Of a DNA stretch of 64,000 nt, positions 1 through 8,236 are shown in pieces. The notes under the pieces were generated by a model. That model did no database searches. It saw only the letters and a program-made list of their open reading frames with translations, and was not told the origin of the DNA. Numbering within the stretch: the stretch's first letter is position 1; every line of letters starts with the position of its first letter. Both the position numbers and the translations under genes were made by a program. Where the stretch lies: assembly GCA_017569305.1 (NCBI GenBank), contig CP069418.1, positions 2,790,001 to 2,854,000 on the forward strand, given 5' to 3'. The stretch comes from Clostridiales bacterium FE2011 (GTDB lineage Bacteria > Bacillota > Clostridia > Christensenellales > Aristaeellaceae).

Positions 1-259
1 AATGGGAATGGAGATACTCCACCTCATAAACGCAGCAGATATCAAAGATTTCATCCCGGCGGGGAATTTCCCGGTCGGCATAAAGCGTCTGGCCGATTTC
101 CTTCATGGTCATGCCCATGACGCTGTGAATATCGTCATTTGTAAGCAGGGGCAGTCCGGGGCATTCCCGCTGGAAGACTTCGTTCCAGGCTTCGGCAACA
201 GGCGCGGCAGAATCCCAGAGAGTTCCATCGAGATCAAACAGCAGCAGGGTATCCTTCAT
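1..259 (-). CDS. HAD-family phosphatase, N-terminal part (gene runs off the window)
   Basis: The minus strand encodes the first 86 residues of a haloacid dehalogenase-superfamily hydrolase. It begins MKDTLLLFDLDGTLWDS, which carries the HAD motif I DxDGT with the nucleophile and acid/base aspartates. The following helical cap segment (NDDIHSVMGMTMKEIG) resembles phosphoglycolate phosphatase-like cap domains, so a phosphosugar or phosphoglycolate-type phosphatase is likely but the substrate cannot be fixed. The ATG at 259 is preceded by a strong Shine-Dalgarno AAGGAGG. The gene is divergent from the thioredoxin operon. Motifs II to IV lie outside the window, so completeness is unknown. Confidence 0.85.
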   Translation of the reverse strand, partial: MKDTLLLFDLDGTLWDSAAPVAEAWNEVFQRECPGLPLLTNDDIHSVMGMTMKEIGQTLYADREIPRRDEIFDICCVYEVEYLHSH

Positions 260-287
260 AATGTTTCCTCCTTAAAAGGATGGAGAC

Positions 288-296
288 ATTATAGCA
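288..296 (-). promoter_or_regulatory. Extended -10 promoter for the HAD gene
   Basis: On the minus strand the sequence TGCTATAAT is a perfect extended -10 element about 30 bases upstream of the HAD start codon. No convincing -35 box is seen, which is usual for extended -10 promoters. Confidence 0.4.
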
Positions 297-300
297 CAAA

Positions 301-325
301 TTCACAATTCATAATTCATAATTAT
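301..325. repeat. AATTCATA-type short dispersed repeat, copy 1
   Basis: A run of AATTCATA units sits between the divergent HAD and thioredoxin-operon promoters. Related runs occur at 8671-8705 and 13854-13880, always in intergenic DNA. Confidence 0.6.
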
Positions 326-336
326 CTGCTGAATAA

Positions 337-383
337 ATATTTTATCAAATGTATTGACAAGATGAATATATTTGATAAAATAT
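337..383. promoter_or_regulatory. 14-bp inverted repeat around the thioredoxin-operon promoter (probable operator)
   Basis: ATATTTTATCAAAT at 337-350 is repeated as its exact reverse complement at 370-383, with 19 bases between the arms. The spacer holds the -35 box and the right arm covers the -10 box, so a bound dimer would block RNA polymerase. The operon encodes an OhrR/MarR-type regulator, the natural candidate ligand (inference). Confidence 0.65.
354..381 (+). promoter_or_regulatory. Sigma-A-type promoter of the thioredoxin/ABC operon
   Basis: TTGACA at 354-359 and TAAAAT at 376-381 are separated by 16 bases, about 35 bases upstream of the first gene's GTG start. Confidence 0.7.
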
Positions 384-415
384 AAATGCAAAAAGGATTT
401 CAAGGAGGGGACGCC

Positions 416-1279
416 GTGGAACGCTATGACATCGCCATTATCGGTACCGGGCCCGCAGGGGTTTCGGCAGCGCTGACGGCGAAAAACCGGAATAAAAGCA
501 TTCTGCTGCTGGGCAGCCGGCAGATGAGCGAAAAGGTAGCCAAGGCTCACGAAATCCGGAATTATCCGGGCCTGCCCTTTATAAAAGGAGAGGATCTGGC
601 AGCCGCCTTCCGCAGCCAGCTGGAGCAGATGGAAATCCCTGTGACAGAGCAGAGGATCGGCGCCGTTTATGCCATGGGTGATTACTTCGCCCTGCAGGCC
701 GGAGAGGAAATGCTGGAGGCCAGAACGGTGATCCTTGCCACAGGGGTAGTGATGGCGAAGACCCTGCCGGGAGAAGAACAATACCTGGGTCGGGGTGTGA
801 GCTACTGTGCTACCTGCGATGCACCGCTGTACCGCGGACGAACCGCAATCGTGATTGGCTACAGTCCCCGGGAAGAAGCGGAAGCTGTTTTCCTGGCTGG
901 TGTATGCAGCAAGGTGACGTATTTCCCGATGTACAAGGATGAGACGAATCTCCCGGAAAGCGTGGAGGTCATCCGGGAAACACCGGAGGAGATCCTGAAA
1001 CAGGAGACAGGCCTGGCGATAAAGACCAGTGAAGGGGAATACGCCGCCGACGGGGTGTTCGTGCTGCGGGAGGCAGTGGCGCCGTCACAGCTGGTGCCCG
1101 GACTGGAAACAGACGGAGCGCATGTGAAGGTAAACCGGCGGATGGAAACCAATCTCCCGGGACTGTTTGCCTGCGGAGACCTGACCGGAACGCCTTACCA
1201 GTATGTGAAGGCGGCGGGTGAAGGAAATGTTGCCGCCATCAGCGCGGCAGCCTATATCGATAAGAAAGCAAAAGAATAA
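416..1279 (+). CDS. Thioredoxin reductase-like flavoprotein, possibly ferredoxin-dependent
   Basis: This 287-residue protein has the thioredoxin reductase layout: FAD-binding IIGTGPAG near residues 8-15, the redox-active CATC at 131-134, and the C-terminal FAD motif CGDLTG near 253-258. It should reduce the thioredoxin encoded immediately downstream. The region that normally binds NADPH is degenerate: IVIGYSPREEAE (about 145-156) stands where GGGxSAxEEA is expected, and the HRR motif is replaced by FPMYKDE. Loss of both motifs is the hallmark of clostridial ferredoxin-dependent flavin thioredoxin reductases, so ferredoxin is the likelier electron donor (inference). GTG at 416 was chosen because CAAGGAGGGG lies 6 bases upstream; the in-frame ATG at 386 has no ribosome site and lies at the expected transcription start. 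Confidence 0.88.
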   Translation: MERYDIAIIGTGPAGVSAALTAKNRNKSILLLGSRQMSEKVAKAHEIRNYPGLPFIKGEDLAAAFRSQLEQMEIPVTEQRIGAVYAMGDYFALQAGEEMLEARTVILATGVVMAKTLPGEEQYLGRGVSYCATCDAPLYRGRTAIVIGYSPREEAEAVFLAGVCSKVTYFPMYKDETNLPESVEVIRETPEEILKQETGLAIKTSEGEYAADGVFVLREAVAPSQLVPGLETDGAHVKVNRRMETNLPGLFACGDLTGTPYQYVKAAGEGNVAAISAAAYIDKKAKE

Positions 1280-1292
1280 GGAGGATAAAACA

Positions 1293-1607
1293 ATGGTTAA
1301 GAAGGTTAATACTGAAGAGTTCCAGAACGAAGCGATGAAGGCACCCGTGGCTGTGGTGGATTTCAACGCAACCTGGTGCGGACCCTGCCGGATGCTGGCA
1401 CCGGTACTGGAAGACATTTCCGAAAAGTATGCCGACAAGGTCAGTTTCTACAGCGTGGACGTGGATGAAAGTCCGATGCTTGCGATGCAGTACCAGGTGA
1501 ATTCCGTACCCTGCCTCGTGCTGCTGAAGAACGGAGAGTTTGTTGACCAGAGCATCGGCTTCCGTCCGGAACCGCAGCTGACTGCGTGGATCGACGGTAA
1601 TCTTTGA
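1293..1607 (+). CDS. trxA: Thioredoxin
   Basis: A 104-residue thioredoxin with the canonical WCGPC active site at 28-32 and the cis-proline segment SVPCLVL near 71-77. It carries electrons from the upstream reductase to cytoplasmic disulfide substrates such as peroxidases and reductases. The ATG at 1293 follows a strong AAGGAGG site; it lies 13 bases after the reductase stop, so the two are co-transcribed and probably translationally coordinated. Length is normal for the family. A cysteine directly after the cis-proline is an uncommon extra. Confidence 0.95.
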   Translation: MVKKVNTEEFQNEAMKAPVAVVDFNATWCGPCRMLAPVLEDISEKYADKVSFYSVDVDESPMLAMQYQVNSVPCLVLLKNGEFVDQSIGFRPEPQLTAWIDGNL

Positions 1608-1621
1608 TGGAGGAAACAGCC

Positions 1622-2083
1622 ATGAGCGATCAGAACAGGAAGCAGCCAGGGGATGAATATCCCCAGCTGAGGCTGGACAGCCAGCTCTGTTTTCCGCTGT
1701 ATGCCTGTGCCCGGAAGGTGACCAACGCTTACGGCCCGCTGCTTAAACCGCTGGGTCTGACTTATACACAGTACATCGTGATGCTGGCACTGTGGGAAAC
1801 CGGCAAGGAGAAAGTCGGGGAACTGTGCAGCCGCCTGTATCTGGACTGCGGTACGATGACCCCGATGCTCAAGAAGATGGAAGAGAGCGGTCTGCTGACC
1901 CGGTGTCGCTGCAAGGTGGATGAACGCTGCGTGTATGTGGAATTGACCGAAAAGGGCTGGGCACTGCAGGAACAGGTGAAGGACATTCCTGCAAAAATCG
2001 GAGGATGCATCACTCTTCCACAGGAAGAGACATTCGAACTGTACCGGTTGCTGCATAAGCTGCTGGACAATATAGAAGAATAA
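1622..2083 (+). CDS. OhrR-type MarR-family redox-sensing repressor
   Basis: This 153-residue winged-helix protein matches the OhrR subgroup of MarR regulators: the N-terminal LDSQLCFPLYACAR segment puts Cys23 where OhrR carries its peroxide-sensing cysteine, followed by the family-typical LGLTYTQYIVMLALWE (about 44-59) and a wing segment RCRCKVDERCVYVEL. Eight cysteines in total is high and suggests multi-thiol sensing (inference). ATG at 1622 is preceded by GGAGGAAA; ATG/TTG codons at 1604-1607 overlap trxA and lack a site of their own. Its stop overlaps the next upstream-most ATG, so it is co-transcribed with trxA and the ABC genes. It probably represses its own operon through the inverted repeat at 337-383. 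Confidence 0.85.
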   Translation: MSDQNRKQPGDEYPQLRLDSQLCFPLYACARKVTNAYGPLLKPLGLTYTQYIVMLALWETGKEKVGELCSRLYLDCGTMTPMLKKMEESGLLTRCRCKVDERCVYVELTEKGWALQEQVKDIPAKIGGCITLPQEETFELYRLLHKLLDNIEE

Positions 2084-2100
2084 TGAAGGAGAAAACGAAA

Positions 2101-2877
2101 ATGAAGAAGCTGGCTGCAGTACTGATGGCACTGCTCATGCTGACTGCTTCCGCTGCGATGGCGGAAACTGCCCTGGAGGAAATCCAGGCAAGGGGAACCC
2201 TGACGATTGCCATGGAAGGTGCCTGGCAACCCTGGACCTACCACGATGAAAGCGGCGCACTGACCGGCTTTGACGTGGAAGTCGGCGCCCTGATTGCCGA
2301 AGGCCTGGGTGTAACCCCGGATTACAAGGAAACCGCATGGGACGGCATTCTGGCCGGTGTGGATTCCGGACGCTTTGACATTGCCTGCAACGGTGTGGGT
2401 TATACGGAAAAACGGGCGGAAAGCTATAACTTCAGTACCCCTTACGTTTATACAGAAATGGTGCTGGTAGTCAGGGCGGACAATGAGGATATCAAATCCC
2501 TGGACGATCTGAAAGGAAAGAAGACTGCAAATTCCCCGAACTCCACTTATGCCATGCGTTCTGAAGCAGCCGGTGCCGAGGTGGTCTATGTGGACACCCT
2601 GGGTGAAACCATGGAAATGCTGCAGCAGGGCCGCGTGGAAGCTACGCTGAACGCGAAGGATTCCGTGGATGCCTATCTGGCGGAACATCCGGAAGCACAG
2701 ATCAAGGTTGTGCTGAGCGTTGCCGGTGAACCGGTGGCGATCCCCATGCAGAAGGGCGAACGGACCGAAACCCTGATGGAGGAGATCAACCGGATCCTGG
2801 AAGAGGCACGGCAGAACGGAAAGCTGGCGGAACTGAGCAACAAGTATTTCGGCCGGGACCTGACAAAGGAAGAATAA
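2101..2877 (+). CDS. Polar amino-acid ABC transporter substrate-binding protein
   Basis: A 258-residue extracellular solute-binding protein of family 3. Residues 1-21 (MKKLAAVLMALLMLTASAAMA) form a signal peptide with an AMA cleavage site and no lipobox cysteine, which is unusual for a Gram-positive binding protein that needs membrane retention. The mature part contains the family pattern: GTLTIAMEG, TGFDVEVGALIAEGLG, GRFDIACNGVGYTEKR and YNFSTPYVY. These resemble cystine/polar amino-acid binders such as TcyA/FliY; ligand identity is inference. ATG at 2101 is chosen for its GAAGGAGA site and correct signal-peptide start; an upstream ATG at 2083 overlaps the regulator stop. Confidence 0.88.
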   Translation: MKKLAAVLMALLMLTASAAMAETALEEIQARGTLTIAMEGAWQPWTYHDESGALTGFDVEVGALIAEGLGVTPDYKETAWDGILAGVDSGRFDIACNGVGYTEKRAESYNFSTPYVYTEMVLVVRADNEDIKSLDDLKGKKTANSPNSTYAMRSEAAGAEVVYVDTLGETMEMLQQGRVEATLNAKDSVDAYLAEHPEAQIKVVLSVAGEPVAIPMQKGERTETLMEEINRILEEARQNGKLAELSNKYFGRDLTKEE

Positions 2878-2903
2878 TCATACGCCGATACAGGTGATAA
2901 TCA

Positions 2904-3578
2904 ATGACTGAAAGACTTTGGGGCATTCTGACGGATTCCTTTCCGAAAATGCTGGAATACGGAATCAAGGTGACCATTCCGCTGACCATCCTGTCTTTTG
3001 CACTTGCACTGACAGTGGCGCTGGGCGTGGCCCTGATTCAGTATGCCAGGGTGAAGGGAATCCGCCAGCTCTGCCGGTTTTACATCTGGATTACCCGCGG
3101 CACACCGCTGCTGGTGCAGCTTTATATTGTTTTCTACGGACTGCCCAAGATCGGTATTGTGCTGGACGCGTTCCCGTCGGCGGTTATTGTCCTGGGACTG
3201 AATGAAGCCGCATACATGGCTGAAACGATCCGCGGGACCCTGGAAAGCGTGAGCGCAGGCCAGCTGGAAGCCGGCTACTGCGTGGGAATGAGCTGGCCGA
3301 AGATTATGTGGCATGTGGTGCTGCCCCAGGCAATGCGGACCGCCTTCCCGGCTTTGTCCAACTCTATGATTGCCATGCTGAAGGAAACATCCATGGCAGC
3401 GACGATCACGGTCATGGAACTTTTCCGTCAGGCACAGGTGATTAACGGGCGGGTTTATGAGCCGCTGGCGCTTTACATTGAAGCAGCGTTGATTTACCTG
3501 ATCTTCTGCACGATCCTGACCTGGCTGCAGCACCGTGGAGAGAAAAAGCTCGGCAGCTATGGAGGTGTCCGCGCATGA
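2904..3578 (+). CDS. Amino-acid ABC transporter permease
   Basis: A 224-residue inner-membrane permease of the HisM/GlnP type. Hydrophobic spans occur near 18-46, 55-80, 85-105 and 180-212. The EAA loop that docks with the ATPase is visible as QLEAGYCVGMSWPKIMWHV (about 120-138) followed by VLPQAMR. It lies 26 bases after the binding-protein gene and its stop codon overlaps the ATPase start by four bases (ATGA), so the three proteins form one importer. A single permease gene implies a homodimeric channel. Confidence 0.92.
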   Translation: MTERLWGILTDSFPKMLEYGIKVTIPLTILSFALALTVALGVALIQYARVKGIRQLCRFYIWITRGTPLLVQLYIVFYGLPKIGIVLDAFPSAVIVLGLNEAAYMAETIRGTLESVSAGQLEAGYCVGMSWPKIMWHVVLPQAMRTAFPALSNSMIAMLKETSMAATITVMELFRQAQVINGRVYEPLALYIEAALIYLIFCTILTWLQHRGEKKLGSYGGVRA

Positions 3579-4315
3579 TGCTGGAAATCAGAGATGTGAA
3601 GAAAAGCTTCGGCGGACTGACGGTACTTGACGGTATCAGCCTGGACGTGGAGAAAGGCGACGTGGTGGCCATTCTCGGCCCCAGCGGCTCAGGAAAGACT
3701 ACTTTCCTGCGCTGCCTGAATTATCTGGAAACCGCGGACAGCGGGAGCATGACGTTTGACGGGGAAAAGTTTGACCTGCACAGCACGGGAAAAAGGGATA
3801 TAGCCCGGCTGAGAAGGAAAACGGCCTTTGTTTTCCAGAATTACAATCTGTTCCTGAATAAGACGGTGCTGCAGAATGTGACGCTGGGCCTGACCTCCGG
3901 AATGGGAATGGATAAGAAGAAAGCAGAGGCTGTTGCCCTGGAAATGCTGGAAAAGGTGGGCATGGCGGATAAACTGCAGAATTATCCCAACCAGCTTTCC
4001 GGCGGACAGCAGCAGCGGGTGGCGATTGCCCGTGCAATGGCGACGAATCCCGAAATCATCTACTTTGATGAGCCGACCAGCGCGCTGGATCCTGAACTGA
4101 TCGGCGAGGTGTTGGCTGTGATGCGGAAACTGGCGGAGGACGGGATGACGATGCTGGTGGTCACCCACGAAATGGATTTCGCCCGGAATGTGTCCAACAA
4201 GGTCATGTTTATGGAAGGCGGGAAGGTTGTGGAAACCGCTCCGTCAAAACAATTCTTTGAAAACCCGGAGGAAGAACGGGTGAAAGAGTTTATAAGGAAA
4301 ATACAGAATCTATGA
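3575..4315 (+). CDS. Amino-acid ABC transporter ATP-binding protein
   Basis: A 246-residue ATPase of the polar amino-acid uptake (GlnQ/TcyC-like) group. All motifs are intact: Walker A GPSGSGKT at 35-42, Q-loop FQNYN at about 87, signature LSGGQQQR at 141-148, Walker B IIYFDEP at 161-167, D-loop SALD, and the switch histidine in VVTHEMDFA. It powers import by the permease encoded just upstream. Two adjacent ATGs (3575 and 3578) share one GGAGG site. Its stop codon lies inside the terminator hairpin that ends the six-gene operon. Confidence 0.95.
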   Translation: MMLEIRDVKKSFGGLTVLDGISLDVEKGDVVAILGPSGSGKTTFLRCLNYLETADSGSMTFDGEKFDLHSTGKRDIARLRRKTAFVFQNYNLFLNKTVLQNVTLGLTSGMGMDKKKAEAVALEMLEKVGMADKLQNYPNQLSGGQQQRVAIARAMATNPEIIYFDEPTSALDPELIGEVLAVMRKLAEDGMTMLVVTHEMDFARNVSNKVMFMEGGKVVETAPSKQFFENPEEERVKEFIRKIQNL

Positions 4316-4330
4316 TTCTGTATTTTCTTT
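4297..4330 (+). terminator. Rho-independent terminator of the thioredoxin/ABC operon
   Basis: A perfect 14-bp stem (GAAAATACAGAATC with GATTCTGTATTTTC, loop TAT) followed by TTT. The stem overlaps the last codons and stop of the ATPase gene. Confidence 0.8.
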
Positions 4331-4350
4331 TAGTGAAGGATGAATAATGA

Positions 4351-4356
4351 TATAAT
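4351..4356 (+). promoter_or_regulatory. -10 box upstream of the CotH-family gene
   Basis: A consensus TATAAT lies 34 bases before the ATG at 4391, but no good -35 is seen. If it is used, the more upstream ATG at 4340 could not be on the transcript. Confidence 0.35.
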
Positions 4357-4390
4357 GTCCAGGCAGGAAGCAGCAGGAAGGAATGAAGGT

Positions 4391-6088
4391 ATGGAGAATA
4401 CCATCGGAAAGATTGTCAGGATCGCCGCGACGGGGATCCTGTTTCTGCTGCTCTTTACCGGAACCGCTTTTGCTGTGCGGGAAAGAACGCTGACAGCGAG
4501 CTGTCCGTCTGTGAGCGGTGAAAAGGTGACGGCCCGGTGGAAGCGGGGAGAGATGACGCTTTTCCTGCCGGGATGCTGGGACCTGACAAAGATATCGCTG
4601 GAACTGGAAGGCTCGGAAACCATCCTGCTGGGTGACGATCGAACAGAGGTGCCGGCAGGGCAGGAAAGCGACCTGTCCGGGCTGAACGGACAGAAGATCC
4701 AGGTGCTGGACGGCGGCGGTGAAAACCGCGGCATGCTGACCATCATGCAGGGATCGGATATTCCCGCGCTGCTGCTTCGGGTTGACGGAGAAAAACTCAA
4801 AAAAGTTAACAACAGCAAGGAAAACGTGATCACAGAAGGTCATGCCGCCTATATAGAGGCAGATGGAACGGTCACCTATGATGGTACGCTGGAACAGCTG
4901 AAGGGCCGGGGAAACAACTCATTCCGTTACAACAAGAAGCCGTATCAGATCAAACTGGGTGAAAAGGTATCCCTCAGCGGTATGGGAAAAGGGAAAACCT
5001 GGGTGCTGCTTGCCAACTGGGTGGACGTCAGCCTGCTGAGGAACCAGATTGTGCTGGATATGAGCCGGGAAATCGGCCTGAAGAATGCTGTGGACTGCGT
5101 CCAGGCAGACGTGTGGATCAACGGAAACTACCAGGGGCTTTATCTGATCACGGAAAAGATCCAGATCGGCGGGGACAGGATTGACATTGCCAACCTGGAA
5201 AAAGCGACGGAAAAGGTTAACAGCGAACCGTTCAACGCCGGGCCAATCATCACGGAAAAGTCATCCGCGTATTCGCTGATCCGGAGTTATCCGGACGTAA
5301 AGGATCCGGAGGATATTACCGGCGGATACATCCTGACCATCGAAAAAAAGGCCAGGATGAAGGACTACGTGCTGGCAGGGTTCCGGACAAAGGAAGAGCT
5401 GAGCATCCGGATCAAGGAGCCGACTTATCCCAGCCGGGGGCAGGCGGAATACCTGTTTGCGCGGATTACAGAAATGCATAAGGCACTCCTGGCAAAGGAC
5501 GGGATTGAACCCGAAACAGGCAGGTCCTATGAGGAATATCTGGATATGACCTCTTTTGCCCAGCGGTTCCTGATTGAGGAATGGACCAAGAACTACGACT
5601 TTATCGGCGGAAGCCAGTTCCTGTACAAGGATTCGGACCTGAATGATCCGCTGATTTACGCGGGGCCTTCCTGGGACTATGACCTGTGCTTCGGCAATAT
5701 GAACGACAGGGGATACCATCCGACAGGAAAGTACCTGACGGCATACAGGAGAAACGGCAATCTGTACTGGCTGCTGTACAACCATGAAGCTTTCAGGCAG
5801 AAGGTCGGGGAGATCTGGGAGAAGACCTTCCGCTCCGCGGCTGCGGTGCTGCTGGGCGAGAATGAGGCAGAAACGGCAGGAGGAATCCGTTCCCTGGATG
5901 AGTACGCGGAGCGGATCGACGCTTCAGTGAAGATGAACTATACCAGGTGGAGCGTCAGCCGGGACGCGACAGGCCCCGGGTCCGGGGAGAGCTTTGAGAG
6001 AGCGGTGGCCTACCTGAAGAAGTGGATTGCTGAACGCACGGCCTGGATGGATGCGGAGTACATGCCTTCAGCGGAAAAGGCTGAATGA
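4391..6088 (+). CDS. Secreted CotH-family protein (protein kinase-like fold)
   Basis: A 565-residue exported protein of the CotH family. An N-terminal signal peptide (hydrophobic core ATGILFLLLFTGTAFA, ending near residue 28) is followed by an about 110-residue beta-rich region and the CotH domain: LKGRGNNSFRYNKKPYQIKL (about 170-189), WVLLANWVDVSLLRN (204-218), NGNYQGLYLITEKI (244-257), GGYILTIEKK, and the metal/catalytic-type motif SWDYDLCFGN (about 427-436). CotH of Bacillus is a spore-coat kinase; related secreted proteins in gut Clostridia occur without spore genes nearby, and no sporulation gene is seen here, so the target is unknown. ATG at 4391 was preferred over 4340 because it gives a clean signal peptide and lies downstream of a TATAAT box. 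Confidence 0.85.
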   Translation: MENTIGKIVRIAATGILFLLLFTGTAFAVRERTLTASCPSVSGEKVTARWKRGEMTLFLPGCWDLTKISLELEGSETILLGDDRTEVPAGQESDLSGLNGQKIQVLDGGGENRGMLTIMQGSDIPALLLRVDGEKLKKVNNSKENVITEGHAAYIEADGTVTYDGTLEQLKGRGNNSFRYNKKPYQIKLGEKVSLSGMGKGKTWVLLANWVDVSLLRNQIVLDMSREIGLKNAVDCVQADVWINGNYQGLYLITEKIQIGGDRIDIANLEKATEKVNSEPFNAGPIITEKSSAYSLIRSYPDVKDPEDITGGYILTIEKKARMKDYVLAGFRTKEELSIRIKEPTYPSRGQAEYLFARITEMHKALLAKDGIEPETGRSYEEYLDMTSFAQRFLIEEWTKNYDFIGGSQFLYKDSDLNDPLIYAGPSWDYDLCFGNMNDRGYHPTGKYLTAYRRNGNLYWLLYNHEAFRQKVGEIWEKTFRSAAAVLLGENEAETAGGIRSLDEYAERIDASVKMNYTRWSVSRDATGPGSGESFERAVAYLKKWIAERTAWMDAEYMPSAEKAE

Positions 6089-6129
6089 CAAAAAAACAGG
6101 ATTAATACGGAAAACGGCCTTCCGGCGCA

Positions 6130-6158
6130 TTGACAAAGGCGCCGGGCAGGCATACACT
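6130..6158 (+). promoter_or_regulatory. Promoter of gdhA
   Basis: TTGACA at 6130-6135 and TACACT at 6153-6158 are spaced by 17 bases, predicting a 5' untranslated leader of about 90 bases. Confidence 0.65.
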
Positions 6159-6177
6159 TTCTCCCGTAAAGGCAAGG

Positions 6178-6206
6178 GCGTCTTTAACAGTGTGTGTTAA
6201 AGGCGC
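6178..6206 (+). promoter_or_regulatory. Stable hairpin in the gdhA leader
   Basis: GCGTCTTTAACA pairs with TGTTAAAGGCGC (12 bp with one G-U) across a five-base loop, between the promoter and the Shine-Dalgarno. Only a weak TTTGTT follows, so it may stabilise the mRNA or act as a partial attenuator; which is unknown. Confidence 0.5.
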
Positions 6207-6226
6207 TTTGTTCTATCAGAACATAA

Positions 6227-7588
<1,362 letters not shown>

Positions 7589-7596
7589 TTAATACA

Positions 7597-7632
7597 AAAA
7601 AAGAATGGTGCATAAAGCACCATTCTTTTTTA
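7597..7632 (+). terminator. Terminator of gdhA
   Basis: AAAAAAGAATGGTGC, loop ATAAA, GCACCATTCTTTTTT: a 15-bp stem ending in a T tract, nine bases after the stop codon. Confidence 0.9.
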
Positions 7633-7663
7633 TGTAATGAATACTGAAAAATGAAAATTTAAG

Positions 7664-7718
7664 ACTTAAAAATGGTGGAGAGAACAGCTTCCGGAGCGGA
7701 AGCTGTTCTTTTGAATTG
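7664..7718 (+). repeat. Intergenic terminator module, copy 1
   Basis: ACTTAAAAATGGTGGAGA followed by a 12-bp hairpin (AGAACAGCTTCC / GGAAGCTGTTCT at 7681-7709) and TTTTGAATTGA. The same module recurs at 19584-19638, differing only in the loop and one base downstream. Confidence 0.75.
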
Positions 7719-7723
7719 AAAAA

Positions 7724-7740
7724 GCCTGCCGAAGGCAGGC
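7724..7740. other. Small hairpin GCCTGCC/GGCAGGC
   Basis: A perfect 7-bp stem with GAA loop between the gdhA terminator region and the convergent small gene. It is preceded by AAAAA, so it could act as a terminator on the minus strand. Confidence 0.4.
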
Positions 7741-7772
7741 AAGTGATGAGTTGAGAGTTAATAGTTAAGTGT

Positions 7773-7797
7773 AAAAGAGCCGCCCCGAAGGGCGGCT
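7773..7797 (-). terminator. Terminator of the small minus-strand gene
   Basis: On the minus strand AGCCGCCC, loop TTCG, GGGCGGCT is followed by CTTTT, starting 10 bases after the stop codon at 7807. Confidence 0.8.
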
Positions 7798-7806
7798 GCT
7801 TTTCAC

Positions 7807-8034
7807 TTAACTATTCTGCCAGGCCTTAACCTTGTCAGCGGCGAGACGCTTGATGGTCTCTTCCGGATAGGGGGACTCAGTTCCGCCGTAACCATACAGG
7901 AAGAACTTGCCGCCCTGGGTCTTGTACAGGGACTCTTCATAGCCCTTGGGATCGCCGAATACGCCGAAAACTTTCTTCTGGATCAGTTCGGAAGCGTCGG
8001 TATCGTACTCGATCTTGCAGATAACCTTCTTCAT
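7807..8034 (-). CDS. Conserved small protein of unknown function
   Basis: A 75-residue soluble protein starting MKKVICKIEYDTDASELIQK and containing FGVFGDPKGYEESLYKTQGGKFFLYGYGG. No catalytic motif or membrane segment is visible. The glycine-rich YGYGGTESPYPEE stretch and mixed beta-strand pattern suggest a compact alpha/beta fold. It has a clear AAGGAAGAGG ribosome site before the ATG at 8034, its own promoter at 8104-8132 and its own terminator, so it is a genuine monocistronic gene. I do not recognise a named family. Confidence 0.8.
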   Translation of the reverse strand: MKKVICKIEYDTDASELIQKKVFGVFGDPKGYEESLYKTQGGKFFLYGYGGTESPYPEETIKRLAADKVKAWQNS

Positions 8035-8103
8035 ATGCCTCTTCCTTTCGCGCTGTGCGCCTGATACTGAAAATGTGTTTCGCGGATCCTTCCGCCAAAA
8101 GAT

Positions 8104-8132
8104 ACTATATCACATAAGGAATTCAGCTACAA
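8104..8132 (-). promoter_or_regulatory. Promoter of the 75-residue protein gene
   Basis: On the minus strand TTGTAG (8132-8127) and TATAGT (8109-8104) are spaced by 17 bases, about 70 bases upstream of the start codon. Confidence 0.6.
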
Positions 8133-8166
8133 TGGACGGCAAGTGGCAAAAGAAAACCAAAAGAGG

Positions 8167-8191
8167 CAAATTCCCATGAATTGGGAGTTTG
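8167..8191 (-). terminator. Possible weak terminator after the ACT-domain gene
   Basis: On the minus strand a 9-bp stem with one G-U pair (CAAACTCCC / GGGAATTTG) lies 45 bases after the stop at 8237 and is followed at a short distance by CTTTTGGTTTTC. Confidence 0.35.
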
Positions 8192-8236
8192 TATGGGCGA
8201 AATAGTGCAAAAACTGTAAAGTTTGAAACCGGGTTT

